A DNA stretch of 64,000 nt from the NCBI RefSeq assembly GCF_018390555.1, contig NZ_JAHBGB010000031.1, positions 62,001-126,000 on the forward strand, given 5' to 3'. The notes beneath the pieces were generated by a model. The model worked only from the letters and a program-made list of their open reading frames with translations. It ran no database searches and was not told where the DNA came from. Of the stretch, positions 54,843 through 63,537 are shown in pieces. Source of the DNA: Ancylobacter oerskovii. Lineage in GTDB: Bacteria; Pseudomonadota; Alphaproteobacteria; Rhizobiales; Xanthobacteraceae. The position numbers were made by a program, and so were the translations under genes. Positions within the stretch are counted from its first letter, which is position 1; each line of letters starts with the position of its first letter.

Positions 54843-55891
54843 GCGCCGCACAGGCCCCTCGCGCCGCGGCGCCGGATCCGGCACCCCTTCCCGGACGCCC
54901 GAACCGCCTCCGGCCCTTCTGGCTCGCGGCGCTGGCCGCCGCCCTCGCCGCGCTGTGCGCCCTTTCCGTGGCGATCGGCACGCGCGAGGTGGCCCTGGCC
55001 GATATGATCGCGGCGCTGACCGGCCAGGTCGACACCATCGGCCAGGCGGCGGTAGCCGCGCGGATTCCGCGCACGCTGCTCGCGCTGCTCGCCGGGGCGG
55101 CGCTCGGGCTCGCCGGAGCGGTCATGCAGGGAGTGACGCGCAATCCGCTCGCCGATCCCGGCATTCTCGGCGTCAATATGGGGGCCTCGCTCGCCGTCGT
55201 CGTCGGGGTGGCCTGGTTCCACGTCACCTCGGCCCAGGCCTATATCTGGACGGCCATCCTCGGCGCGGGGTGTGCCGCGACCTTCGTCTACGCCATCGGC
55301 TCGCTCGGCCGCGGCGGGGCGACGCCGCTCAAGCTGGCGCTGGCCGGCGCCGCGACGTCGGTCGCCTTCTCCTCGATGGTGATCGCCGTGGTGCTGCCCC
55401 GCAGCGACATAGCCGGCGGCATCCGTTCCTGGCAGATCGGCGGCGTGGGCGGGGCCAGCTTCGAGCGCCTGTCCCCCGTGCTGCCCTTCCTCCTCGCCGG
55501 CTTCGCCATCAGCCTGCTGTCGGCGCGGAAGCTGAACGCGCTGGCCCTCGGCGACGAGCTGGCCGCCGGGCTGGGCGAACGGGTCGCCGCCGCCCGCGCC
55601 GTCGCCGCACTCGGCGCGATCCTGCTGTGCGGCGCCACCACGGCGATCTGCGGGCCGATCGGCTTCGTGGGGCTTGTGGTGCCGCATCTGTGCCGCCTGC
55701 TGACCGGGGTCGATCATCGCTGGCTGCTGCCGTTCTCCGCGCTGGGCGGCGCCGGCCTGCTGCTGGCCGCCGACATCGCCGGGCGCATCGTCGCCCGCCC
55801 GGCCGAACTCGACGTCGGCATCGTCACCGCCTTCGTCGGCGCGCCGTTCTTCATCTGGATCGTCCGGCGCCAGCGGGTGCGCGAGCTGTGA
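54839..55891 (+). CDS. Siderophore-iron ABC importer permease (FepD/FecC type)
   Basis: This 350-residue FecCD permease has about nine to ten helices and the motifs LAGAALGLAGAVMQGVTRNPLADPGILGVNMGAS and ICGPIGFVGLVVPHLCRLLTG (given in family order). ATGA overlap with the binding protein and GTGA overlap with the next gene indicate coupled translation. With the next permease it forms a heterodimeric channel, in contrast to the fused FhuB at 4895. Confidence 0.92.
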   Translation: MSAAQAPRAAAPDPAPLPGRPNRLRPFWLAALAAALAALCALSVAIGTREVALADMIAALTGQVDTIGQAAVAARIPRTLLALLAGAALGLAGAVMQGVTRNPLADPGILGVNMGASLAVVVGVAWFHVTSAQAYIWTAILGAGCAATFVYAIGSLGRGGATPLKLALAGAATSVAFSSMVIAVVLPRSDIAGGIRSWQIGGVGGASFERLSPVLPFLLAGFAISLLSARKLNALALGDELAAGLGERVAAARAVAALGAILLCGATTAICGPIGFVGLVVPHLCRLLTGVDHRWLLPFSALGGAGLLLAADIAGRIVARPAELDVGIVTAFVGAPFFIWIVRRQRVREL

Positions 55892-56928
55892 CGCTGCCCG
55901 CCCCCGCCCTCGACGCCCTCATCGGCAACCGCCGGCGGCGCCTGAGCCGGCGCCGGCTGGTGATCGCCCTGCTCCTGTCCATCGTCGCGGCGCTGTTCGC
56001 CCTGACGCTGGTACTGGGGCAATCCTACACGTCGCCGGGCGACGTCATCCGGGTGCTGCTCGGCGAGGACGTGCCGGGCGCCGGCTTCACCGTGGGGCAG
56101 CTGCGGCTGCCGCGGGCGGTGCTGTCGGTCCTCGCCGGGCTGAGCTTCGGGCTCGGCGGCGCGGCCTTCCAGATCATGCTGCGCAACCCGCTCGCCAGCC
56201 CGGACATCATCGGCATCAGCTCCGGGGCGAGCGCCGCGGCCGTCTTTGCCATCGTCGTGCTGTCGCTGGACGGGCCGGCGGTGTCGGTGTTCGCGGTGGC
56301 CGCCGGCCTCGGCGTGGCGCTGCTGGTCTATGCGCTGTCGTCCCGCAACGGCGTCGCCGGGACACGGCTCATCCTCGTCGGCATCGGCGTCTCCGCCATG
56401 CTGGAGAGCTTCATCCTCTACGTGCTGTCGGGCGCCCCCGCCTGGACGCTGCAGGAGGCCCTGCGCTGGCTGACCGGCAGCGTCAACGGCGCGCAACTCG
56501 ACCAGATGCTCCCGCTGCTGGTGGCGCTCGCGGGGTTCGGCGGCCTGCTGCTGAGCCGCACGCGCGACCTCGAGGCGCTGAGGCTGGGAGAGGACACCGC
56601 CGCCGCGCTGGGCGTGAGGATCGCCCGGACCCGCATCGTCGTCATCGTCGCGGCGGTGGGCATGATCGCCTTCGCGACCGCCATGGCCGGCCCCATCGCC
56701 TTCGTCGCCTTCCTGTCCGGGCCGATCGCCGCCCGCCTCCCCGGCAGCAACGGATCGCTACTGGTGCCGGCGGCGCTGACCGGGGCGATACTGGTGCTGG
56801 CGGGCGATTATTGCGGCCAGTTCCTGCTGCCGAGCCGCTACCCCGTCGGCGTGGTCACCGGCGCCCTGGGAGCCCCCTACCTGATCTTCCTGATCGTGCG
56901 CATCAACCGGAGCGGAGGCTCGCCATGA
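55888..56928 (+). CDS. Siderophore-iron ABC importer permease (FepG/FecD type)
   Basis: This 346-residue second FecCD permease starts with GTG 55888, shared with the preceding stop (GTGA). It has LSFGLGGAAFQIMLRNPLASPDIIGISSG and FATAMAGPIAFVAFLSGPIAARL, diagnostic for FepG-like subunits. A cytoplasmic basic N-terminus (IGNRRRRLSRRRL) precedes helix 1. The 3' end shares an ATGA with the ATPase gene. Confidence 0.92.
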   Translation: MTLPAPALDALIGNRRRRLSRRRLVIALLLSIVAALFALTLVLGQSYTSPGDVIRVLLGEDVPGAGFTVGQLRLPRAVLSVLAGLSFGLGGAAFQIMLRNPLASPDIIGISSGASAAAVFAIVVLSLDGPAVSVFAVAAGLGVALLVYALSSRNGVAGTRLILVGIGVSAMLESFILYVLSGAPAWTLQEALRWLTGSVNGAQLDQMLPLLVALAGFGGLLLSRTRDLEALRLGEDTAAALGVRIARTRIVVIVAAVGMIAFATAMAGPIAFVAFLSGPIAARLPGSNGSLLVPAALTGAILVLAGDYCGQFLLPSRYPVGVVTGALGAPYLIFLIVRINRSGGSP

Positions 56929-57758
56929 CCCTTCATGCGCTCACCACCAGCGGGCTTTCCGCCGGCTATGGCGACGCCGTCATACTGGACGGGCTCGACC
57001 TCGCGGTGCTCCCCGGCAGGATCACGGTGATCGTCGGCGCCAATGCCTGCGGCAAGTCCACGCTGCTGCGGGCGATGTCGCGCCTCATCGCGCCGCGGCG
57101 CGGACAGGTGCTGCTCGACGGCAAGTCGATCCACCACATCCCGTCCCGCGAGCTCGCCCGGACATTGGGGCTGCTGCCGCAATCGCCGATCGCGCCGGAA
57201 GGCATCACCGTCGCCGATCTCGTCAGCCGCGGCAGGCATCCCCACCAGGGCGCGTTCGCGCGCTGGACCCGCGGGGACGACGAGGCCGTGGCCGCCGCGC
57301 TCGCCGCCACCCGGACCATCGAGCTCGCCGAACGGCCGATGGACGAGCTGTCCGGCGGGCAGCGCCAGCGCGCCTGGATCGCCATGGCCCTGGCGCAGCA
57401 GACTGAGGTCCTGCTGCTGGACGAGCCGACGACCTTCCTCGACATCAGCCACCAGATCGAGGTGCTGGACCTGCTGACCGACCTCAACCAGACGCGCGGA
57501 ACCACCATCGTCATGGTGCTGCACGACCTCAATCTCGCGGCGCGCTATGCCGACGAGCTCGTCGCCATGGCGGGGGGACGCCTCTATGCCTGCGGCCGGC
57601 CGGAAGAGGTGCTGACCGAGCACAACGTCCGGCACGTCTTCGGCCTGGAAAGCCGCATCATCATCGACCCGACTTCGGGACGCCCGATCATGCTTCCGAT
57701 CGGCCGGCACCGCATGGCGACCGACAGCAGGCCCGCCCGGAGCGGCCACCCGGACTAG
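56925..57758 (+). CDS. Siderophore-iron ABC importer ATPase (FepC/FecE type)
   Basis: This 277-residue ATPase has Walker A GANACGKST (note A-C instead of the usual G-S), Q-loop LLPQSPIAPEGITV, signature [17 protein letters not shown] and Walker B LLLDEPTTFLD. The switch is VMVLHDLNLAARYADELVAM. It completes a full five-component uptake system with the receptor. It is the only siderophore-type ATPase in this window and may also serve the ATPase-less FhuD/FhuB system at 3988-6916; that is a hypothesis. Confidence 0.93.
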   Translation: MTLHALTTSGLSAGYGDAVILDGLDLAVLPGRITVIVGANACGKSTLLRAMSRLIAPRRGQVLLDGKSIHHIPSRELARTLGLLPQSPIAPEGITVADLVSRGRHPHQGAFARWTRGDDEAVAAALAATRTIELAERPMDELSGGQRQRAWIAMALAQQTEVLLLDEPTTFLDISHQIEVLDLLTDLNQTRGTTIVMVLHDLNLAARYADELVAMAGGRLYACGRPEEVLTEHNVRHVFGLESRIIIDPTSGRPIMLPIGRHRMATDSRPARSGHPD

Positions 57759-57938
57759 CGGCCCCTGCCCGCGCGGCGCGCGCGGGCGGATGATGCGGGC
57801 CAGCTCCAGCTTCCAAATGTAGGCGAACCGACAAGCGGCGAAACACCGGCGTCATCGGGCGGACAGCACATCACAAGCCGACGGATGAACGACACGAACC
57901 GACAGACAACAGGCTGAACAGCCGAAAGGCACCCGCAC

Positions 57939-58313
57939 ATGCTGCCGATAACAGGACGCCTCATCTCGGCCGCCGTCATCGCCATTCTCGTTCTGGATGC
58001 CGGGGTGAACCTGCTCGCGCCGCACCTGATCCGGCAGGAAATGGCCGCCGTGCAGTTTCCCGCGAATCTGGCGCCCGTTCTCGGGGCGATCATGCTTGCC
58101 TGCGCCGTGCTCTATGCCCTGCCGGCGACCTCCTTTGTCGGGGCGATACTGGTGACCGGCTTCCTGGGCGGGGCGATCTGCCTTCACCTTCGCGCCGGCG
58201 AGGAACTGTCTCCGCCGCAACTGATCTCCCTGGCACTGGGGATCGCCACCTGGGCAGGGCTCTATTTCAGGGAGCCTCGCCTCCGGGACCTCGTCCTGCG
58301 CCGCGGCACCTAG
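57939..58313 (+). CDS. DoxX-like small membrane protein
   Basis: This 124-residue protein has four predicted helices: about 8-26 (ISAAVIAILVLDAGVNLL), 45-65 (LAPVLGAIMLACAVLYALP), 68-85 and 94-110. The pattern and RPLRDLVLRR-like basic tail fit the DoxX-like family of quinone- or redox-linked membrane proteins, whose function is mostly undefined. It stands alone, 180 bases after the iron ATPase gene; that gap shows no other gene. A hairpin begins at its stop codon. Confidence 0.7.
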   Translation: MLPITGRLISAAVIAILVLDAGVNLLAPHLIRQEMAAVQFPANLAPVLGAIMLACAVLYALPATSFVGAILVTGFLGGAICLHLRAGEELSPPQLISLALGIATWAGLYFREPRLRDLVLRRGT

Positions 58314-58350
58314 AGCCTTTCCGGTGAACTCCGGTTCACCGGGAAAGCTC
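58313..58350 (+). terminator. Long stem-loop after the DoxX-like gene
   Basis: The arms 58313-58329 and 58334-58350 match at 15 of 17 positions around a TCCG loop (outer GAGC/GCTC, inner GGTGAAC/GTTCACC). It starts on the last base of the stop codon, as a terminator would, and it also adjoins a second palindrome of a mosaic repeat element. Confidence 0.6.
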
Positions 58351-58368
58351 CAGCTTCCTGTTCGGACG

Positions 58369-58410
58369 CGTTTTCTTCACGCGAACCGGATCCCGCTTCG
58401 CTCGAAAACG
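58369..58410. repeat. Nested palindromic intergenic element (rhizobial type)
   Basis: Outer arms CGTTTTC (58369-58375) and GAAAACG (58404-58410) enclose GCGAA/TTCGC (58381-58385 and 58397-58401) and an inner CCGG/CCCG pair. The motif ACGCGTTTTCTTCACGCGAA and its complement are familiar to me from multi-copy intergenic repeats in Mesorhizobium and related genomes. I see only this copy in the window. Copy number in the genome cannot be judged here. Confidence 0.6.
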
Positions 58411-58820
58411 GTCTGGCGCCGTCGCTCGCCCGACATCCGCCGCCGCGAAAGGCGAAGCTCTTGCGGCCATGCGCGAACGGCTCGCACGAGTGGCTCGCAC
58501 GAGCGACTCGCCCCTGCCGGCGGGCGCCGACGTGCGTTCCAAACAGGCAGCCGGCGCGTTGTATCGCACTGTGTCGCTCCATCGCGGCACCTACACCCGC
58601 TTGCAAATCCGGCGGGGTGCCACACAGCCCGGACACAGGACGCCCCGCAACTAGGCACCCGACGGCCAAACGGGAAAGGCTTCACGGACATCGCGCCGAA
58701 CCGCGGCCGACCGCCGGCCGCCGCCCTCGCCCGGCGCCGGCGGTCGGCGCCCCTGGCGCACCTCCCGTCGCCGACGATCACCGATGCGCAGATCGGCTGC
58801 GCCCTTGTATGGAGACACCC
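58411..58820. other. Intergenic region before the epoxide hydrolase gene
   Basis: GC-rich stretch with no gene that I can support. It contains a 12-base direct repeat GGCTCGCACGAG at 58479-58490 and 58492-58503, followed by a degenerate third copy (CGACTCGC). Several open frames cross it but none shows a conserved protein or a good start. Confidence 0.6.
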
Positions 58821-60140
58821 ATGCTTCCGACCGACCCGACCGCGACCCGGCGCGACCTCCTGAAATCGGCCGCCCTGCTGGCAGCTCTCGGCACCGTGAC
58901 CGGCATCGCCCAGGCGCAGGCGGCGTCGGGCGGCCCGGCTCCAGGCGCCGCCGTCCCGGATGAAGCGCTTCCCGAAGGCGTGCACCCCTTCAGGATCGCC
59001 ATTCCCGAGCAGGACCTCGCCGAACTCAGGCAGCGGCTGGGCGCGACGCGCTGGCCGGAGCCGGAGACCGTCCCGGACGCCTCGCAGGGCGTGCAGGAAG
59101 CCAAGCTGCGGCCGCTGATGCGCTATTGGGAAAGCTCCTATGACTGGCGCAAGATCGAGGCGCGGCTGAACGCCCTGCCGATGTACACCACCCGGATCGA
59201 CGGGCTCGACATTCACTTCATCCACATCCGCTCGCCGCATGACGACGCCATGCCGATGATCATGACGCATGGCTGGCCGGGCTCGATCCTCGAATTCATG
59301 AAGGTGATGGATCCCCTGACCAACCCGACGCGCCATGGCGGCAAGGCCGCGGACGCGTTCCATCTGGTCGTGCCGTCGATTCCCGGCTTCGGTTTTTCCG
59401 GCAAGCCGGACAAGGCGGGATGGGGATCCGATCATATCGGCCGCGCCTGGGCAGTGCTGATGGCCCGGCTGGGCTATCCCCGCTTCGTCTCCCAGGGCGG
59501 GGACTGCGGTTCGGTGATCTCGCACCGGATGGCGCTGCAGAAGGTGCCCGGGCTCATCGGCATCCACGTCAACATGCCCGGCACGGTTCCGGCGGAGATC
59601 GCGACGATCCTGACCGCCGGAGGCCCGCCGCCGGCGGATCTCACGCCGGCGGAACGCGAAGCCTTCACCGCGCTCGACCGCTTCTACCGCGACAGTTCCG
59701 GCTACGCGACCATGATGGTGACCCGGCCGCAGACCATCGGCTATTCGCTGGTGGATTCGCCGGTTGGCCTCGCCGCGTGGATCTACGAGAAGTTCCAGAC
59801 CTGGACCTATAGCGGCGGCGAACCCGAGCGCGTGCTGACCAAGGACGAGATGCTGGACGACATCTCGCTCTACTGGCTCACGCGAACCGGCGCCTCGGCG
59901 GCCCGGATCTATTGGGAAGACCACTCCAATAATTTCAACGCCGTCGATATTCCCGACCTGCCGGTGGCCGTCACGGTCTTCCCCGGCGAGATCTACAAGG
60001 CGCCGAAAAGCTGGGCCGAACGCTGCTACCACAACCTCGTCTATTTCAACGAGGCGCCGAATGGCGGGCATTTCGCCGCCTGGGAGCAGCCGGAGCTGTT
60101 CGTGGAAGAAGTGCGGGCCGCCTTCCGCCCGCTGCGCTAG
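58821..60140 (+). CDS. Exported epoxide hydrolase (alpha/beta hydrolase)
   Basis: This 439-residue protein begins with a twin-arginine-type leader (TRRDLLKSAALLAALGTVTGIAQA). An epoxide-hydrolase N-terminal domain follows (about 50-160, HPFRIAIPEQDLAELRQRLGATRWPEPE in parts), then the catalytic domain: oxyanion motif HGWPGS (about 150), nucleophile D228 in GGDCGS, and a C-terminal His in GGHFAAWEQPE. These are the residues of microsomal-type epoxide hydrolases, which open epoxides to diols. ATG 58821 has GGAG 6 bases upstream; ATG 58809 is an alternative. The Tat leader suggests a periplasmic location. Substrate unknown. Confidence 0.88.
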   Translation: MLPTDPTATRRDLLKSAALLAALGTVTGIAQAQAASGGPAPGAAVPDEALPEGVHPFRIAIPEQDLAELRQRLGATRWPEPETVPDASQGVQEAKLRPLMRYWESSYDWRKIEARLNALPMYTTRIDGLDIHFIHIRSPHDDAMPMIMTHGWPGSILEFMKVMDPLTNPTRHGGKAADAFHLVVPSIPGFGFSGKPDKAGWGSDHIGRAWAVLMARLGYPRFVSQGGDCGSVISHRMALQKVPGLIGIHVNMPGTVPAEIATILTAGGPPPADLTPAEREAFTALDRFYRDSSGYATMMVTRPQTIGYSLVDSPVGLAAWIYEKFQTWTYSGGEPERVLTKDEMLDDISLYWLTRTGASAARIYWEDHSNNFNAVDIPDLPVAVTVFPGEIYKAPKSWAERCYHNLVYFNEAPNGGHFAAWEQPELFVEEVRAAFRPLR

Positions 60141-60156
60141 CCCCGCGCCCGCATAT

Positions 60157-60194
60157 GTGGATGCCGCGCCTGCCGATGGCGCCGCGGCATCCAC
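60157..60194. terminator. Bidirectional terminator-like hairpin
   Basis: A perfect 12-bp stem GTGGATGCCGCG (60157-60168) / CGCGGCATCCAC (60183-60194) with a 14-base loop lies between two convergent genes. This is the longest perfect inverted repeat I found in the window. It likely terminates both transcripts. Confidence 0.65.
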
Positions 60195-60216
60195 GCTCCC
60201 CGCCGCCGGGGTTGTA

Positions 60217-61041
60217 TCAGCCGGCCGGTGGAGCGGCCGTCCGCAGAAACTCCTGCAGCAGCGCATTGTAGCGCTCCGGCGCATCCCAGAACGGGGCGTG
60301 GCCGGCGCCCTCGAGACGGTAGCAGGTGCCGTTCCAGAGATTGCCATAGGGAACCGTCTCGAAATAATCGAGATTGACGATGCGGTCCTCGGCGCCGTTG
60401 ACGATCGCCGTCGGCACCCCGGTATCGATCAGGGCTTGCCTCTGGTCGATGCCGGCGCCCTTGCGCAGGCTCGCAAACAGCGCGGTGCGGAAATCCGGGT
60501 CCGTGCCCCGCACGATCTCGTAGAAATGCGACGCCTCGGGGCCGGTGAAGATCCCGTCGACGAACGCCTCCGCCTCGAAAGGAGCGCGGGCCTCTCCGGG
60601 CGCGGATCCGCCTGAGGGCGGGCGCCGAAAGCCTGCCGAGACATCGCGCCCGACCGGCGGGGCGCCGCTGAGAAACAGGCCGGCGATTTTCTCGCTGCGG
60701 GCCAGCATCTCCATCGCCACATGCCCGCCGAGGGACCAGCCGACCAGCACCGCCTTGTCGATCCCGAGTGCTTCCATGAGTTCCAGCGCGGCATCCGCGA
60801 GCCCGGGACGCGAATAGGTCGTCGCGGGCGCCGCGGCAGGGGACGAGCCGCCATGGCCGGGCAGGTCGAAGGCCACCAGACGGTGCCACCCGGCGAACGG
60901 CGTATCCAGCTGCTTTCGGAAGACCTGGCGGCTGAAGGAATTGCCGTGGATGAAAAGGACGGGAATGCCCGTCCCCTCGGTTTCCTCCACCGCGACGATC
61001 CCGTGCGAGGTGAAGACGTCATAGCTGTAGCGGCGGCTCAT
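60217..61041 (-). CDS. Alpha/beta hydrolase
   Basis: This 274-residue cytoplasmic alpha/beta hydrolase has VLFIHGNSFSRQVFRKQL (oxyanion region), the nucleophile elbow GWSLGGH with Ser, NGAEDRIVN with the acid, and GAGHAPFWDAPERYN with the His. This is a complete Ser-Asp-His triad. It follows the flavin-monooxygenase-like gene (61079) on the same strand by 37 bases and is probably co-transcribed. Such pairs often degrade esters, lactones or ring-opened products; the substrate is not visible. Confidence 0.85.
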   Translation of the reverse strand: MSRRYSYDVFTSHGIVAVEETEGTGIPVLFIHGNSFSRQVFRKQLDTPFAGWHRLVAFDLPGHGGSSPAAAPATTYSRPGLADAALELMEALGIDKAVLVGWSLGGHVAMEMLARSEKIAGLFLSGAPPVGRDVSAGFRRPPSGGSAPGEARAPFEAEAFVDGIFTGPEASHFYEIVRGTDPDFRTALFASLRKGAGIDQRQALIDTGVPTAIVNGAEDRIVNLDYFETVPYGNLWNGTCYRLEGAGHAPFWDAPERYNALLQEFLRTAAPPAG

Positions 61042-61078
61042 CCCGAGGCTCCGGTTTCGAGAGGCGGGCGTACCCAGC

Positions 61079-62284
61079 TCACAGGAACGGCGTGTTCGAG
61101 GGCAGCCCGAACATCACGCGGCCGGCCACCTCGAAGGCGGTCGCGGAGGAGAGCCCGGCATGCAGCGTGGCGGTGCGCAGATCGTGCCAGCCGATGTTCA
61201 TCGGCTCGCCGGTGCGGGCGAAGCCTCCGCCCGAGGCGTCGGCCAGCTGGCCGACCGCCTCCCAGGCGAGACGGGCGGCGAAGGTGGCGTCCCGCCAGAT
61301 CCGAGCGCGCTGCTCCCGCGACAGGGGGGCCACTGTGGCGGCCGCCTCGATCTCATGGATGGCGCGGCGGATGACGGCTTCGGCGGCATCGATCTTCGCG
61401 GCCGCTTCCGCGACCTGCAGATGCGTCACCGCCAGAGTGCTGCGATCGGCGTGAATGGTGAGCGCGACCGGACGCCCCGGCACCCGCGCCACGAATTGAC
61501 GAAGCGCCTCGCGGGCGATCGCCAGGCACGGAAAGGCGAGCTTGACGGCCAGCATGGGCACCAGCGGGACCCGGAAATGCGGGCGATCCGCCAGATGCGC
61601 GGACGCATATTCCTCGGCCAGGATCCTGCCGATGGAGGCGAGCCGGGAATCCGGCACGAAGACGTCGCGCGCCGTCACGCTGACGCTGCCCGTGCCGCGC
61701 AGGCCGATCGTGTCCCAGTCGTCGAGAAGCGTCAGCTCGCCGACCGGCACCAGCGCGGCGGCCATGTCCACGACATTGCGGCCCTCATCCATCACCGGCA
61801 CGTTCACCACGTCCCACCGCGCGTGATGGACGCCGCTGTTGAAGCTCCATCGCCCTTCCTCGATGACGAGGCCGCCCGGCACGCGCCGCGTGAGCGCGGT
61901 GGCGGGCGACATCACCGAAGCGGTGCGGACATTGACACCGCCGGCGAAAACCTCCTCGCTGACCTCCTGCGGGTAGAGCGCCGCCGCCATCCAGGTGCCG
62001 CCGGCGAGAATCGCATAGGTCCAGCCGACCGAGCCGTCCGCGGCGCCGATTTCCAGCGTCACGTCCAGCAGCGTCGAGAGCGACGCCTCGGCGCCGCCAT
62101 ACATGGCGGGAACCGTGAGCCGGAACAGCCCGGCCTCGTCCATGGCCTCGATCGTGGAGGCCGGCAGCCGCCGCAGCCGCCTCGCCTCGGCCGCCTGCTC
62201 GCGCAGGAAGGGAGCCAGCGCGCGGGCGGCTTTTACGGCTCCGCCCTCTTCCCGCGCCGGTGCGGCGATGTTGATCGCGTCCAT
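61079..62284 (-). CDS. Acyl-CoA-dehydrogenase-fold flavin monooxygenase
   Basis: This 401-residue protein of the acyl-CoA dehydrogenase superfamily has an N-terminal helical domain (EAARRLRRLPASTIEAMDEAGLFRLTVPAMYGGAE in family order), a mid beta domain (VHHARWDVVNVPV, GLRGTGSVSVTARDVFVPDSR) and a C-terminal helical domain ending QLADASGGGFARTGEPMNIGWHDLRTATLH (in parts). The SGGGFARTGEPMNIGWHDLR-type ending and lack of the usual catalytic Glu context point to the DszC/HpaB-like two-component monooxygenases, not beta-oxidation. A reductase partner is not seen. Co-directional with the hydrolase gene downstream. Confidence 0.8.
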   Translation of the reverse strand: MDAINIAAPAREEGGAVKAARALAPFLREQAAEARRLRRLPASTIEAMDEAGLFRLTVPAMYGGAEASLSTLLDVTLEIGAADGSVGWTYAILAGGTWMAAALYPQEVSEEVFAGGVNVRTASVMSPATALTRRVPGGLVIEEGRWSFNSGVHHARWDVVNVPVMDEGRNVVDMAAALVPVGELTLLDDWDTIGLRGTGSVSVTARDVFVPDSRLASIGRILAEEYASAHLADRPHFRVPLVPMLAVKLAFPCLAIAREALRQFVARVPGRPVALTIHADRSTLAVTHLQVAEAAAKIDAAEAVIRRAIHEIEAAATVAPLSREQRARIWRDATFAARLAWEAVGQLADASGGGFARTGEPMNIGWHDLRTATLHAGLSSATAFEVAGRVMFGLPSNTPFL

Positions 62285-62535
62285 GACGCACCTCCATGAT
62301 GTGGGCGCACGCGGCCGAAGCCTCGTGACAGGACCGCCAGGATGGAGAGCGCCGGCTTCGCGCGCGTTATCCTTTTGCCGGCTCCGCTTACAATCGCAAC
62401 ACCCCGCCGGCCCGGCACCCGGGGAGAGCCGGAAGGCGGCCGCGTTTCAATGCGAACCGGCGGGCATCGTTCTGAAATCAAGGCGGAATCCGTTGCCGCC
62501 AGCCTCCGGCCATCCTCGAAAAGGAGTGGCCGGAC

Positions 62536-63165
62536 ATGCCTGCCCGCATCATCATCGTCGGCAACGGTTCCATCGACCCGAGCCTCGCCGCCTTTATCGA
62601 CACCCACGACCTCGTCATCCGCTTCAACGGCTGCCGTTCCTTCGACCAGGCGCCCTCGCGGACCGACGTGGTCGCGGTCTGCAATACCGGCCGCCCCGCC
62701 TGCGAGATGCTCGGCGCCCCCGGCTGGTCCCGCCATCCCGCGATACGGGCCGCGACGGAGATCTGGAGCGTGCGGCCGCCCCGTTTCTTCGCGGCGGAGC
62801 GGGCGCGGATCGTGCGGGAACATCCCCAGCTCGCCGACCTGTGCGACGATTTCACCGACGGCTTCATCGCCTTCTGCGAGCGGACCGCCAAGCGCCACCG
62901 CGTGATCTCCGAGGCGATCCATCGACGCACCGCCAGGGCCCTGCTGCCGCATGCGCCCGCCCCCTACGTGACCCCGAGCAGCGGGCTGATCGTCATCGAG
63001 CACGCGCTCGCCCACTGGCCGGAGGCGCGCATCGCCGTCGCCGGCTTCGACCACACGGGATGGTGGGGGCATCCGTTCGACGCGGAGGCCCGGCTGGTCG
63101 AGCACTATGTCCGGCAGGGGCTGCTGCAACGCGGCCTGCCGGCCCGGCACATGCAGGAGCTCTAG
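62536..63165 (+). CDS. Sialyltransferase-like (GT29-type) protein
   Basis: This 209-residue protein starts with IIIVGNGSIDPSLAAFIDTHD and then LVIRFNGCRSF, resembling the L-sialylmotif of GT29 glycosyltransferases (VGNG ... D.VIRFN). TPSSGLIVIEHALAHWPE, then IAVAGFDHTGWWGHPFDAE, resembles the S-motif with its conserved Ser/Gly and the downstream HxxxxE-like region. Homologues in rhizobia have been annotated as urease-operon accessory proteins or GT29 family. It may add a sugar to a surface glycan; no donor can be named. GGAG lies 9 bases before ATG 62536. The 251-base gap before it shows no gene. Confidence 0.65.
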   Translation: MPARIIIVGNGSIDPSLAAFIDTHDLVIRFNGCRSFDQAPSRTDVVAVCNTGRPACEMLGAPGWSRHPAIRAATEIWSVRPPRFFAAERARIVREHPQLADLCDDFTDGFIAFCERTAKRHRVISEAIHRRTARALLPHAPAPYVTPSSGLIVIEHALAHWPEARIAVAGFDHTGWWGHPFDAEARLVEHYVRQGLLQRGLPARHMQEL

Positions 63166-63166
63166 A

Positions 63167-63523
63167 ATGGCCGCCGATGACCGGGACGGGCGGGAACCGT
63201 TCCCATCGCTGCGCGCCGGGTGGACCTATCTGGTCGATTCGATGGGAATCGCCGGCGCCTCGCTCCACGCGCATGAAGAGGCGCTGGACTTCCTCGATCA
63301 CCGGCAATGCCGCCGCGCGCACGCCGGGACGTCCCGGCCCGCCGTGGCGAGCTTTCTCGCCCGGTGCAGGATCGGGTGGGATCGCCTGCTTCGCGAACTG
63401 GCGAGGCGGCACACGATCGCCATACTGAAGCGGCTGGACGACGCGACGCTGAGGGATATCGGCTTCGAGAGCCGGGACATGATCGACCCGGCCTTGCGCG
63501 TGCAGGCCGACCGCCGGTTCTGA
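63167..63523 (+). CDS. Small protein with C-terminal DUF1127-like motif
   Basis: This 118-residue protein begins one base after the stop of the preceding gene. Its last ~45 residues (WDRLLRELARRHTIAILKRLDDATLRDIGFESRDM in parts) match the Arg/Leu-rich DUF1127 pattern, where L-D-D-x-x-L-x-D-I-G is the hallmark. DUF1127 proteins in Agrobacterium have been tied to RNA turnover and nutrient control. Here the motif follows an extra ~70-residue region with no recognised domain. Tight spacing suggests co-expression with the GT29-like gene. Confidence 0.65.
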   Translation: MAADDRDGREPFPSLRAGWTYLVDSMGIAGASLHAHEEALDFLDHRQCRRAHAGTSRPAVASFLARCRIGWDRLLRELARRHTIAILKRLDDATLRDIGFESRDMIDPALRVQADRRF

Positions 63524-63537
63524 CGGCGGCTCCCCGT

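Noticed and set aside
58461..58820. N-terminal extension of the epoxide hydrolase
   Set aside because: The frame is open upstream, but the Tat leader starts just after ATG 58821, which has its own ribosome-binding site, and the extension is Arg/Pro-rich noise.
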